A stretch of DNA of 64,000 nt from Corynebacterium mycetoides (lineage in GTDB: Bacteria; Actinomycetota; Actinomycetes; Mycobacteriales; Mycobacteriaceae), in assembly GCF_900103625.1 (NCBI RefSeq), contig NZ_LT629700.1, positions 496,001 to 560,000 on the forward strand. Reading direction: 5' to 3'. A program made the translations under genes and the position numbers. Position 1 is the first letter of the stretch, and each line of letters starts with the position of its first letter. Positions 26,213 to 34,793 of this stretch are shown piece by piece. Under the pieces are notes generated by a model. The model was given only the letters and a program-made list of their open reading frames with translations, was not told the origin of the DNA and searched no databases.

Positions 26213-27505
26213 CTAGCCGCGCCCGCTACTCCTTCGGGGCCGGCGCCGCGACGGGCGTCCGGAAACGGTTGAGGGCTTGCCGCCGCGGGCGCCTCCCGAG
26301 CGCGGCGCAGTCTGCGTCTGGCCGGGCGGAGGCAGCGGCGAGCCCGAGGGCTTGCGTGCGCCAGTAATTTTAGCCAATTCCGCCGAATCGGGCGTGACAC
26401 GCACGGGCGTCGCGCTCACACCGGCCTTATCCATCAGCTGCTGGACTTCTTTCTCCTGCTCATCGAGCACGAGCGTGACGACGGTCCCGGATGACCCGGC
26501 GCGGGCCGTCCGCCCGGCGCGGTGCAGGTAGGCCTTGTGCTCCGCCGGCGGGTCCACGTGGACGACGAGTGAGACGTCGTCCACGTCGATGCCGCGCGCG
26601 GCGATGTCCGTCGCGACCAGGACCGGTGTGGTGCCGTCGCCGAAGCCCTCGAGAGCGCGCACGCGCGCCCCCTGGCCCTTATCCCCGTGCAGGCCCTGCG
26701 CGTTGATGCCGACACGGCGCAGCTTCTTGACCTGCCTGTCCACGCCGTGTTTGGTGCGCATGAACATGATGGTCTTGCCTTCGCGGGCCGCGATACGGAG
26801 CACGACTTCGCTGCGCTGGTCGCGGTCGCCGATGAGGAGGCGGAAATGCTCCATGGTGTCCACCGCGGCCTGCACCGGGGCGGTGGAGTGGGTAACCGGG
26901 TCGGACATGTAGCGCTCGATGAGCTTTTGCACGTCCCCGTCCAGGGTCGCAGAAAAGAGCAAGCGCTGCCCGCGTGGCGGCGTGCGGTCGAGCAGCTTGC
27001 GCACCTGGGGGAGGAACCCCATGTCCGCCATCTGGTCCGCCTCGTCCAGCGCGGTCACCTCGACCTGGTCGAGGAACAGCTTCTTCTGATTGATCAGGTC
27101 CTCGGCGCGGCCCGGGGTGGCCACCAGCAGGTCCACGGGTGCCGCGAGCGAGCGGATGTGGTGGTTGATGTTGACCCCTCCGACGACGTCGAGGACGCGC
27201 AGCCCGAGCGCTGCCGCAGGATCGTCGAGACGCTCGCGGATCTGGGTCGCCAGCTCGCGCGTCGGCGCCAGCACGAGGCCACGGGGGTGACCGGGACGCG
27301 AGGGCGCCCCGGCGAGGCGGGCCAGCATCGGCAGGCCGAACGTGAACGTTTTGCCCGACCCGGTGGGCCCGCGCCCCAGGACGTCCCTGCCCGCGAGCGC
27401 GTCCGGGATGGCCGCGGCCTGGATGGGGAAGGGTTCCGTGATGCCCTGCTTCTGCAGGACGGTGGTGATGGGGCGGGGAAGGCCGAGATCGGCGAAAGAA
27501 GTCAT
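26213..27505 (-). CDS. DEAD-box RNA helicase
   Basis: This is a 430-residue ATP-dependent RNA helicase of the RhlE/DbpA type. The Q motif includes FPIQAAAIP; motif I is GPTGSGKT, Ia APTRELATQI, II DEAD in TALDEADQMADMG, III SAT, and VI HRAGRTARAG. The C-terminal tail is rich in Pro, Gly, Arg and Ser, as in many cold-shock and ribosome helicases. ATG 27505 is used because the Q motif follows it at once; upstream in-frame sequence is Arg/Pro-rich and non-homologous. TAGGCT ends 7 nt before this ATG, fitting a leaderless start. Confidence 0.92.
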   Translation of the reverse strand: MTSFADLGLPRPITTVLQKQGITEPFPIQAAAIPDALAGRDVLGRGPTGSGKTFTFGLPMLARLAGAPSRPGHPRGLVLAPTRELATQIRERLDDPAAALGLRVLDVVGGVNINHHIRSLAAPVDLLVATPGRAEDLINQKKLFLDQVEVTALDEADQMADMGFLPQVRKLLDRTPPRGQRLLFSATLDGDVQKLIERYMSDPVTHSTAPVQAAVDTMEHFRLLIGDRDQRSEVVLRIAAREGKTIMFMRTKHGVDRQVKKLRRVGINAQGLHGDKGQGARVRALEGFGDGTTPVLVATDIAARGIDVDDVSLVVHVDPPAEHKAYLHRAGRTARAGSSGTVVTLVLDEQEKEVQQLMDKAGVSATPVRVTPDSAELAKITGARKPSGSPLPPPGQTQTAPRSGGARGGKPSTVSGRPSRRRPRRSSGRG

Positions 27506-27546
27506 TGGCGCTAGCCTACCTGCGGGAAGCGGGCAAAAGCCAAACG

Positions 27547-29007
27547 CTAATAGGTCAGCTCCTCGCGGTCGCCCGACCACGCGGTGTGGAACGTGCCGTC
27601 GAGATCGATGCGGCGGTACGTGTGCGCGCCGAAGAAGTCGCGCTGCCCCTGGATGAGCGCGGCGGGCAGGCGCTTCGAGCGCAGCGAGTCGTAGTAGGAC
27701 AGGGACGAGGAGAACACCGGGACGGGCAGGCCGAGCTGGGTTGCCGTGACGACTACGCGGCGCCACGAGTCAATCAGCCCGCCCTCGAGCTCACCCTTGA
27801 AGTACGGATCGAGCAGCAACGACGGCAGCTCCGGGTCGTTCTCGTAGGCCTCGGTGATGCGGTTGAGGAACTTCGCGCGGATGATGCAGCCGCCGCGCCA
27901 GATGCGTGCCAAGTCGCCCGGCTTGATGCCCCAGCCGTACTCCTGCGAGCCGGCGTTGATCTCGTCGAACCCCTGGGCGTACGCCACGAGTTTGGAGGCG
28001 TAGAGGGCGCGTCGCACGTCCTCTACGAACTGGTCTTTGTCCAACCCGAGAGACTCGAGGGTGGAAACCTCGCCGGAGGGCAGCCCGATGCGCTGGGCGG
28101 CCTCGCGCTGGGCGAGGGCGGAGGACAGCGCGCGGGCGAAGACGGCCTCACCGATGCCCGTGACCGGCACGCCGAGATCCAGGGCCTCCTTCACGGTCCA
28201 GCGGCCGGTGCCCTTCTGGCCGGCCGCGTCGACGATGACATCGATAAACGGCTTGCCGGTGCGCTTGTCCACCTGGCGCAGAATCTCGGCGGTGATCTCG
28301 ATGAGGTAGGAGTCCAGGTCCCCCTGGTTCCACTGCGCGAAAATCTCCGACAGCTCGCCCGGCTCGATACCCGCCGCGTAGCGCAGCAGGTGGTACGCCT
28401 CGCCGATGACCTGCATGTCGGCGTACTCGATGCCGTTGTGGACCATCTTGACGAAGTGGCCGGCGCCGTCGGGGCCGATGTGGGTGACGCAGGGGACGCC
28501 GTCCACCTTGGCGGAGATGTCCTCGAGCAGCGGGCCGAGGGTCTCCCACGATTCCTTGGGGCCGCCCGGCATAATCGACGGGCCGTTGAGCGCGCCCTCC
28601 TCGCCACCGGAAATACCGGCGCCCACGAAATGGCGGCCGCGCGCGGCGATGTCTTTCTCGCGGCGGATGGTGTCTGTGAACAGGGCGTTTCCGCCGTCGA
28701 TAATGATGTCGCCGTCCTCCATCGCCTCGGCGAGCTGGTCGATCACGGCGTCGGTGGCGGGACCAGCCTGGACCATGATGATCGCCTTGCGCGGGCGCTC
28801 GAGTGACGCCACGAAATCCTCAATCGTCTCGGAGGCGATGAAGTCGCCCTCGTGTCCGTGCTCGGCGATGACTGCGCGGGTCTTCTCCGGCGAGCGGTTA
28901 TAAATGGCCACGGTGTGGCCCTGGGAGGCGAAGTTGCGCGCGAGGTTGGAGCCCATCACGGCCATCCCCACGACGCCGATCTGGGCGAGTTTGGTGCTGG
29001 AAGTCAT
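27547..29007 (-). CDS. gnd: 6-phosphogluconate dehydrogenase, decarboxylating
   Basis: Gnd converts 6-phosphogluconate and NADP+ to ribulose 5-phosphate, CO2 and NADPH in the oxidative pentose phosphate pathway. The N-terminal NADP motif is GVVGMAVMGSNLARN, followed by YNRSPEKT. The substrate signature GISGGEEGALNGPSIMPGG and the catalytic region GAGHFVKMVHNGIEYADMQ are intact. Length is 486 residues. The C. glutamicum enzyme aligns almost without gaps as I recall it. ATG 29007 is supported by TAGTAT ending 7 nt upstream, a leaderless arrangement. Confidence 0.97.
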   Translation of the reverse strand: MTSSTKLAQIGVVGMAVMGSNLARNFASQGHTVAIYNRSPEKTRAVIAEHGHEGDFIASETIEDFVASLERPRKAIIMVQAGPATDAVIDQLAEAMEDGDIIIDGGNALFTDTIRREKDIAARGRHFVGAGISGGEEGALNGPSIMPGGPKESWETLGPLLEDISAKVDGVPCVTHIGPDGAGHFVKMVHNGIEYADMQVIGEAYHLLRYAAGIEPGELSEIFAQWNQGDLDSYLIEITAEILRQVDKRTGKPFIDVIVDAAGQKGTGRWTVKEALDLGVPVTGIGEAVFARALSSALAQREAAQRIGLPSGEVSTLESLGLDKDQFVEDVRRALYASKLVAYAQGFDEINAGSQEYGWGIKPGDLARIWRGGCIIRAKFLNRITEAYENDPELPSLLLDPYFKGELEGGLIDSWRRVVVTATQLGLPVPVFSSSLSYYDSLRSKRLPAALIQGQRDFFGAHTYRRIDLDGTFHTAWSGDREELTY

Positions 29008-29064
29008 GTCGGAAATACTACGCATTGCGCATTTTTTGCGGGCGGTTGGCCGTATAGTGGTGGC
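29008..29064. promoter_or_regulatory. divergent leaderless promoters of gnd and thioesterase gene
   Basis: In this 57-bp gap, TAGTAT on the minus strand ends 7 nt before the gnd ATG, and TATAGT (29053–29058) on the plus strand ends 6 nt before ATG 29065. Between them lies TGCGCATTTTTTGCG with no further operator that I can support. Confidence 0.5.
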
Positions 29065-29505
29065 ATGGATCACATATTTGGCAAGGAACCAATCACCGGG
29101 GAGCTCGGAGCCGAGGGGCTGGCCGCCGTGAACGAGGCCAACAAAGGACTTGCCCAGACTCTGGGAATCCACATCAGCTACGTTTCCGGCGACCGGGCCG
29201 AGGGCTACGTCGATGTCACCCCGGACCACCACCAGATCACCGGGATCGCCAATGGCGGGTTGTACTGCGCCGTGGGGGAGACGCTCGGGTCCATCGCGGC
29301 GGTGGCCGCGGCGGGCAACGTCGCCGTGGGGATGAGCAACAACACAGACCTGCTCGGCAGCGTTGCGGACGGGCGCATCGACGCCGTCGCCATGCCCGTT
29401 CACCTGGGCAGATCGACGCACCTGTGGCGCGTGGAGATGTACCACGAGGCGAAGCTCGTGGCCACCACCAACCTCAAGCTGATGATTCTGCGCGACGCGA
29501 AGTGA
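29065..29505 (+). CDS. Hotdog-fold thioesterase, PaaI type
   Basis: This 146-residue acyl-CoA thioesterase belongs to the PaaI/4HBT hotdog family. The active-site stretch HHQITGIANGGLYCAVGET contains the usual N-G-G turn (with the catalytic acid expected in the following helix), and HLGRSTHLWRVEMYHEAKL forms the central strands. Actinobacterial members next to gnd are widely conserved. The substrate is not known; an aromatic acyl-CoA is possible. The ATG matches a leaderless start from TATAGT. Confidence 0.88.
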   Translation: MDHIFGKEPITGELGAEGLAAVNEANKGLAQTLGIHISYVSGDRAEGYVDVTPDHHQITGIANGGLYCAVGETLGSIAAVAAAGNVAVGMSNNTDLLGSVADGRIDAVAMPVHLGRSTHLWRVEMYHEAKLVATTNLKLMILRDAK

Positions 29506-29509
29506 ACAC

Positions 29510-30589
29510 CTAGAGCCAGTGGTTCTTCCTGAACCACCAGTACATCACGATCATCACCGTCGCCATGACGATGAGGACCGCGGGATACCCCCAGCGCCAC
29601 GCCAACTCCGGCATGTAGGCGAAGTTCATCCCGTAAATACCGGCGATCATGGTCGGCGCGGCGGCCATGCCGACGACGGCGGAAATGGTGCGCATGTCGC
29701 TGTTCTGCTGCATGTTGACCTTGGCCACGGAGGCGTCGAGAAGCGACGAGAGCCGCTCGTCGAACCCGGAGACGTGGTCGCTCACGATGGTCGCGTTGTC
29801 CTGCACGTCGCGGAAGTACGAACGAAGAATCTTGCGCAGCATGTCCTTGTTGTTGGCCAGGCCGGTGCGCAGGGCGGGAACCAGGGGCTCGATCGCGTGG
29901 CGCATCTCCAAGATCTCGCGCTTGTACATGTAGATCTTGTCGATGTTGATGTCGCGGCGCGGGGTGAACACCTCGTTTTCTAGTTCGTCAACGTCGCGGC
30001 CGAGCGCGGCGGCGACACGGAGGTAATTGTCCACCACGTAGTCGAACACCTTCCAGGCGGCGGCGGGCGGGCCGAGGATGGCGAGGTCCTCGTCCTCCTC
30101 GAGCTGGCGGGTGAGATCCGGCAGGGGAGCCTTGTGCCGGATCATGATGGCGAACTTCGGGCCCAGCACAACCTGCACCTCGCCGGTAGAGATGATCTCG
30201 CGGGCGTCGGCCACTTCTTCGTCGTCGCGGTAGTAGACGGAACGGGCGACCATGAACAGCTGGTCGTCGTAGCGCTCCATCTTGGGGCGCTGGTGCGCGT
30301 CGACAATGTCGTCGACGATGAGCTCGTGCAGGTCGAAGATCTCCGCGATCTTCTCCATCTGCTTGGTGCTGGGCTCGCTCAGTGATAGCCAGATAAACGC
30401 GTTCTCGTGAGCTTCCACCACCTGGAGGGCATGCGAGATGCGCGCCTCGCCGGGCAGCTTCTTCCCGTCGACGAAGATGCGGCAGAAGTCGACGTTGCGC
30501 TCGATGGGGACGGGGACGCTACCTGTCACGGGGCCGGGGTTGTCGGGGCGTTTGGGACGCTGCAGAGACAGAGGAAGACGTGGTGGCAT
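29510..30589 (-). CDS. corA: CorA-type magnesium/cobalt transporter
   Basis: This 359-residue inner-membrane channel has the large N-terminal cytoplasmic domain, a long stalk helix, and two C-terminal membrane helices. The signature YGMNF lies in IAGIYGMNFAYMPE between the two helices, and the tail is MYWWFRKNHWL. It imports Mg2+, and often Co2+ or Ni2+, as a pentamer. AAGGGGGG stands before the ATG. I see no Mg2+ riboswitch in the 126-bp gap upstream; that gap mainly holds the ndh terminator. Confidence 0.93.
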   Translation of the reverse strand: MPPRLPLSLQRPKRPDNPGPVTGSVPVPIERNVDFCRIFVDGKKLPGEARISHALQVVEAHENAFIWLSLSEPSTKQMEKIAEIFDLHELIVDDIVDAHQRPKMERYDDQLFMVARSVYYRDDEEVADAREIISTGEVQVVLGPKFAIMIRHKAPLPDLTRQLEEDEDLAILGPPAAAWKVFDYVVDNYLRVAAALGRDVDELENEVFTPRRDINIDKIYMYKREILEMRHAIEPLVPALRTGLANNKDMLRKILRSYFRDVQDNATIVSDHVSGFDERLSSLLDASVAKVNMQQNSDMRTISAVVGMAAAPTMIAGIYGMNFAYMPELAWRWGYPAVLIVMATVMIVMYWWFRKNHWL

Positions 30590-30652
30590 AGTGGCCCCCC
30601 TTCAAGCGAAGCACAGGTGAATGGTCGGACTTCCGGAAATGATACCCGCGAC

Positions 30653-30693
30653 CGAACAGCCCGGCCCCCAGGACTGGGAAACCGGGCTGTTCG
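30653..30693 (-). terminator. strong hairpin downstream of ndh
   Basis: CGAACAGCCCGG and CCGGGCTGTTCG form a perfect 12-bp stem with a 17-nt loop, 23 nt beyond the ndh stop codon. No T-run follows on the minus strand, so it would act as a U-poor (L-shaped) terminator or as an mRNA 3'-end stabiliser. Confidence 0.65.
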
Positions 30694-30715
30694 ACGTCAG
30701 CGGGTGGCGGCGGCG

Positions 30716-32116
30716 CTAGTTCTCGCCGTTGGTGTCGCGGACCTCGGGGAGGGTGGCGGCATCGTCGGTGGTGCGCTCGCCGAGCTTGAGCAGGGCGTTG
30801 CGCGCGTGCATCTGGGCCAGGGTGGTGGCCAGGTTGTAGCGCTTCGGCGTGAGCGCGTTGATGCCCCAGGAGAGCATGGTGACGAACTTGTTGCGTGCGC
30901 CCACGAGGAAGGAGACGTGGACGCCGAGCCACATGAGCCAGCCGATGAAGCCCGTGACCTCGACCTTGCCCATCTTCACCACGGCGTTGAAGCGGGAGAC
31001 GATGGCCATGGAGCCCTTGTCGAAGTAGGAGAAGTCGTCGCGGTTTTCCGGGGCGACGTCGTGCTCGACCTGCTCCTTGATGATGTGCGCGACGTATTCG
31101 CCGGTCTGGATGGCCACCTGTGCCACGCCCGGCAGACGGTCGCGGCTCATCATGTCACCGATGATGAAGACGTTGGACTTGTCGCCCACGGTCAGGTCCG
31201 CGTTCACCGGGACCTTGCCGTTGCGCTCGGCCTCGACGCCGACCTGGTCGGCGATGAGCTTGCCCAGCGGGGAGGCCTGCACGCCCGCGGACCAGATCTT
31301 GGTGGCCGACTCGATGGTGACTTCCTGCTCCGTCTTGGTGTCCTTGTAGGTCACGGTGCCTTCGTCGACGTTGACCACCATCGCGTTGAGGACGACGGTC
31401 ACACCGTTCTTCTCCAGCTCGCGCTGGGCCTTCTTGCCCAGGCGCTTGCCAAACGGGGGGAGGACCTGGGGCATGCCGTCGATAAGCACGATCTTGGCCT
31501 GGGAGGGGACAAAGTTGGAGTACTCGTCGGTGAACGAGCGGCGCGCCATCTCGGCGATCTGGCCGGCGAGCTCGACGCCGGTGGGGCCGGCGCCGACGAT
31601 GACGAAGGTGAGCAGGCGCTCGCGCTCCTCGGCGGTCTCGGCGAGCTCAGCGCGCTCGAAGGCGGTGACGATGCGGGCGCGGAGCTCAAGCGCGTTGTCC
31701 AGGGTCTTCAGGCCCGGGGCAAACTCGGCGAAGTGGTCGTTGCCGAAGTAGGACTGGCCGGCGCCGGCGGCGACGATGAGGGAGTCGTAGGAGTAGGTGC
31801 GGGAGAACTCGCCCTCGACGGAGGTCACGGTCTGCGCCTCGACGTCGATGTCGGTGACGTCGCCGCGGACGACGTTGATGTTGTCCTTGCCGGAGAGGAT
31901 CTGGCGCACGGACGCCGCGATCTCGCCCGTGGAGAGGATGCCGGTGGCCACCTGGTACAGCAGCGGCGCGAACAGGTGGTGGTTGGTGCGGTTGATGATG
32001 GTGACGTCCACGTCGGCGTCACCGAGCTCACGAGCTGCAAAAATACCGCCGAAACCAGCGCCGATGATGACGACGTGGTGGCGGTTGCCTGCCGGGCGGA
32101 TTGCCGTTTCAGCCAT
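30716..32116 (-). CDS. ndh: Type II NADH dehydrogenase
   Basis: Ndh is the non-proton-pumping NADH:menaquinone oxidoreductase at the inner face of the membrane and the main NADH dehydrogenase in corynebacteria, which lack complex I. FAD binding is shown by VVIIGAGFGGIFAARELG near the N terminus and NADH binding by VIVGAGPTGVELAGQIAEMA in the middle. The C-terminal part (WLMWLGVHVSFLVGARNKF) is the amphipathic membrane anchor. Length is 466 residues. AAGGAAGG precedes the ATG. TAGGAT on the minus strand at 32166–32161 is a likely −10. Confidence 0.95.
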   Translation of the reverse strand: MAETAIRPAGNRHHVVIIGAGFGGIFAARELGDADVDVTIINRTNHHLFAPLLYQVATGILSTGEIAASVRQILSGKDNINVVRGDVTDIDVEAQTVTSVEGEFSRTYSYDSLIVAAGAGQSYFGNDHFAEFAPGLKTLDNALELRARIVTAFERAELAETAEERERLLTFVIVGAGPTGVELAGQIAEMARRSFTDEYSNFVPSQAKIVLIDGMPQVLPPFGKRLGKKAQRELEKNGVTVVLNAMVVNVDEGTVTYKDTKTEQEVTIESATKIWSAGVQASPLGKLIADQVGVEAERNGKVPVNADLTVGDKSNVFIIGDMMSRDRLPGVAQVAIQTGEYVAHIIKEQVEHDVAPENRDDFSYFDKGSMAIVSRFNAVVKMGKVEVTGFIGWLMWLGVHVSFLVGARNKFVTMLSWGINALTPKRYNLATTLAQMHARNALLKLGERTTDDAATLPEVRDTNGEN

Positions 32117-32246
32117 GGGTGTACCTTCCTTGCTACAACGAATTGATTGGTTCTACTTGTATCCTACGCGCCCGCGGGGAATTGTTTCGGCGCAGGTTCG
32201 CTGCGCCTCCAGGGGACGGGCCGCTCCGCCGGATAAGGTGGGCTGC

Positions 32247-33566
32247 GTGTTGTCCGCTGGAAACGTTTACGAGCATCTCGCGACCGTGGATGCCGATGAG
32301 TGGCCCGGGGTTGCGAGGGTGCCCGAAGGCGTGCTCGTCGCTGCGAAGGCGAGGCTCGCGGAGGCTCGTTTCGCCGCGGCGTGCGCCCAGGCCGGGGTCG
32401 AGCTCGACCCGGACCGGGGTGCGCTGGTGCGCGTCGAGCACGACGCCGTGTTCCGTAGGGTCGCCGACAGCGGCTGGGTTGGGCTGGCCGAGGGTTTCTT
32501 GGCGGGCGAGTGGTCCGTCGAGAGCAGCGCGGCGCTTGTCGACGCCCTCGCGGCGCTGCTCAAGGTCAACTACGCGCCGCGCACCCCGGCCGTCGCCTCC
32601 GGCCGGGCGGGCAGCGGGGGGGAAATCCCACCCGACCTGATCCGCCATTTCTCCGGCGATGGGATGAGCCCGTTCGCGGGGCACTTCGCCACTGGGGTGC
32701 CCACCACACAGCGCGAGAGGGTGCGCTCGTACGCGCCGTGCGGGCTCGGGCGGCGCGCCGCCGCGTTCCACTACGTCGACCGCACGGAATTTTCCGCGCC
32801 GCTGGACGCGCAGCGCGACGACCTAGCCGACGTGCAGGCCCGTTCGGTGGAAATGCTCCTTGACGCCTGCGGCGCCGCCCGCGGCACGCACGTGTTGGAG
32901 TACCCGTCGTCCGGCGGGGCCGTGGCGATCGCCGCCGCGAGGCGGCACGCGACGGTGGACGTGTGGTTGGCGGGCGAGGCCGCCGAGCGGCAGCTGCGCG
33001 ACCGTCTCGTCTACGCGGGTGTGGCAGATGCGGTGCACGTCGAGCTGGTCGGAAGTAACCCGGAGCCCGTGCCGCCACGCCGCGGGCACTACGACGGTGT
33101 TGTGAGTGTGGAGAAGCTGGAAACCCTCGACCCGAGCCGCAAGGGCGGTTACCTGAGCGCGCTGGGCGGCCTCGTCGGCCCGGGGGGCCGCGTGGCGCTG
33201 CAGACCCTCGTGCGCACGGAGGCGTTCACGCCGGCGGCGCGGGCGTCGCTGCAATCCCTGCGCGCGTACGTCTGGCCGGGCTTAAGCTTTTCGACGCCCG
33301 AGGAGCTCGCGCGGATCGTCGACCGGCGGACGCGCCTGCGAATCGTCGCGGAGACTCGCGCACCGGAGCACCTGGAGGCGTCGCTACGCCTGCAGCGGGA
33401 GCTGTTCGACGGGCGCCTGCGCGAGGCCGCGGCGGACGGCTACGACCGCGTGTACCGCCGGCTGTGGCAGTGGCAGTTCGCGCTGCGCGAGGCGTTGGCG
33501 CGGCTCGGGATGATCGACCTGGCGCAGATGACGTTGGTGCCGCGGGACAGGCGGGGTAGGCGGTAG
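32247..33566 (+). CDS. CFA-synthase-like methyltransferase with degenerate SAM motif
   Basis: This 439-residue protein has the architecture of the cyclopropane-fatty-acid synthase family: an N-terminal lipid-binding region with WVGLAEGFLAGEWSV (the usual GLGESYMDGWW-like motif), then a Rossmann domain and the C-terminal YDRVYRRLWQWQFALREA. Methyltransferase motif I, normally VLEIGCGWGG, reads VLEYPSSGGAVAIAAARR here, without the GxGxG turn, so SAM binding is doubtful. It may modify membrane fatty acids, or it may have lost catalysis. TAAGGT ends 7 nt before GTG 32247, as in a leaderless start. Confidence 0.75.
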   Translation: MLSAGNVYEHLATVDADEWPGVARVPEGVLVAAKARLAEARFAAACAQAGVELDPDRGALVRVEHDAVFRRVADSGWVGLAEGFLAGEWSVESSAALVDALAALLKVNYAPRTPAVASGRAGSGGEIPPDLIRHFSGDGMSPFAGHFATGVPTTQRERVRSYAPCGLGRRAAAFHYVDRTEFSAPLDAQRDDLADVQARSVEMLLDACGAARGTHVLEYPSSGGAVAIAAARRHATVDVWLAGEAAERQLRDRLVYAGVADAVHVELVGSNPEPVPPRRGHYDGVVSVEKLETLDPSRKGGYLSALGGLVGPGGRVALQTLVRTEAFTPAARASLQSLRAYVWPGLSFSTPEELARIVDRRTRLRIVAETRAPEHLEASLRLQRELFDGRLREAAADGYDRVYRRLWQWQFALREALARLGMIDLAQMTLVPRDRRGRR

Positions 33567-33580
33567 AAGCTTTACTTGAC

Positions 33581-33654
33581 ATAATGCACATTATCGGACA
33601 TGTCCGTAGCGGGCCTCGGACCCGCGCTAATTGCGTCACGTTACGTAATTAGCG
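33581..33654. terminator. cluster of four dyads between convergent genes
   Basis: The gap holds four consecutive inverted repeats: ATAATG-CA-CATTAT (33581–33594), the perfect palindrome CGGACATGTCCG (33595–33606), a GCGGG/CCCGC hairpin with 7-nt loop (33609–33625), and a 12-bp dyad CGCTAATTGCGT…ACGTAATTAGCG with one mismatch (33625–33654) that includes the yceI stop codon. The last two could be a bidirectional terminator. The first two look more like protein-binding sites, with TTGACA directly before them. Confidence 0.6.
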
Positions 33655-34356
33655 AACCTTCTCCAGGTTGAGCCGGATGTTCACTTCGCCCTCGTCCGCG
33701 ATCTTGGCGGCGACCAACTCCGGCGTCTCCACGCCGTAGTCCGAACGGCGGATCGGGATGTCGCCCGCAACCACGAGGTTGTCGCCGCTGCGCGCCGCGT
33801 CGAACTCGTGCGTGACACGATTAGTAGTCCCGTGGATCGTCAGATCTCCCGTGAGCTCGACGGTTCCCACCGTGCCGTCGTCAGGCAGATGGCTGACCTC
33901 CGCGGGCTCGGTCAGGCTGAACGTCGCCTTCGGGTACTCGTCGGTGTGCAGGATGGAGCGCCGCACGTTCACGTCGCGGCGGTCGTTGTCGGTGGTCACC
34001 GACGCCATGTCTACCGAGATGTCGCCGGCGGTGACCACGCCCTGCTCAATGTGCACCTCTCCGTCCACGGAGCGCGTGGACCCCGAGGTCACCTTCTGTT
34101 CCGCGGGAAGGATCTCGAAAAACGTGAACCCGGCCGACGACTGGTTGGGCCCGATCCGGTCGGACACCACCCACGACCCGTCGACGTCCGTCGTCGCCTC
34201 CTGGACCCTGTCGGCGTCGATACCCTCCGTTTTCACGCCGTGGTCGCCGAACATCAGTGCGTACACCACGGGGGCGATCGCCAGCAGGGCGAGGCTGACG
34301 ATGAATATAAACGCGAAGACGAGAACTGGTTTCGGTAACGGGCGCTGCTTATTCAC
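33649..34356 (-). CDS. membrane-anchored YceI-family lipid-binding protein
   Basis: This 235-residue protein has one N-terminal membrane helix (LVFAFIFIVSLALLAIAPVV) and a YceI lipocalin-like beta-barrel from about residue 55 (DGSWVVSD) to the end, containing VTHEFDAARSGDNLVVAGDIPIRRSDYGV split over its last strands. The family binds isoprenoid quinones or polyprenyl lipids. The GTG start at 34356 is chosen because TAAGGT ends 7 nt upstream; GGTAGGAACG could also be read as a ribosome site. The stop codon lies within the strong dyad downstream. Confidence 0.85.
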   Translation of the reverse strand: MNKQRPLPKPVLVFAFIFIVSLALLAIAPVVYALMFGDHGVKTEGIDADRVQEATTDVDGSWVVSDRIGPNQSSAGFTFFEILPAEQKVTSGSTRSVDGEVHIEQGVVTAGDISVDMASVTTDNDRRDVNVRRSILHTDEYPKATFSLTEPAEVSHLPDDGTVGTVELTGDLTIHGTTNRVTHEFDAARSGDNLVVAGDIPIRRSDYGVETPELVAAKIADEGEVNIRLNLEKVR

Positions 34357-34361
34357 CGTTC

Positions 34362-34688
34362 CTACCTTAGCCTTTCGATCCGCTTGGCCATATTCACCAG
34401 CTCCTCGCACAGCTGAGCCACCTCGCCGGAGTCTGCCCCCTCGGTGTGCGCCGTGGCGATGTCTTCGGCGGCGCACCGCAGTTCAAACAGGCTATCGCGC
34501 AGTTCCTCCGCCTTCTCCGGGCGCATAATCACCGCCTGCACTGGAACCCGCGTGCCGCTGACGGCGTTGCGTTGCTCGTACGCGCGCTGCTTGCACGACG
34601 CGCTGCAGAACTTGCGCCTTCGCCCCCTCCCCTCGTGCGGCGGCAAATCACGTCCGCACCAGAGGCACTGGCGCACGGTCGATGTCAT
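34362..34688 (-). CDS. small zinc-ribbon protein, conserved hypothetical
   Basis: This 108-residue protein begins with a zinc-ribbon-like Cys4 arrangement: CLWCGRDL, then a basic loop and FCSASCKQRAYEQRN. The second half is one amphipathic helical region (EKAEELRDSLFELRCAAEDI). It is conserved in actinobacteria but has no assigned function; nucleic-acid binding is a guess from the basic loop. TATTCT ends 7 nt before the ATG, a leaderless layout. The yceI gene follows after 5 nt. Confidence 0.75.
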   Translation of the reverse strand: MTSTVRQCLWCGRDLPPHEGRGRRRKFCSASCKQRAYEQRNAVSGTRVPVQAVIMRPEKAEELRDSLFELRCAAEDIATAHTEGADSGEVAQLCEELVNMAKRIERLR

Positions 34689-34728
34689 GGCGAACAGAAT
34701 AACGCATGAACGTGCCGCCGGAGGCGCC

Positions 34729-34759
34729 GGAACATTTGTGTTGTCGCCGTCGTTATAAT
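34729..34759 (+). promoter_or_regulatory. putative dual SigA/ECF promoter of rbpA
   Basis: GGAACA (34729–34734) and CGTT (34751–34754) are 16 bp apart, matching the SigH/SigR-type GGAA…GTT consensus. A perfect SigA −10, TATAAT (34754–34759), overlaps the second element. Transcription would begin near 34766, followed by a leader with GGGAAAGG before the rbpA ATG. Confidence 0.55.
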
Positions 34760-34793
34760 GGGGCGACTATCAATTGAGGGAAAGGATGTAGAC

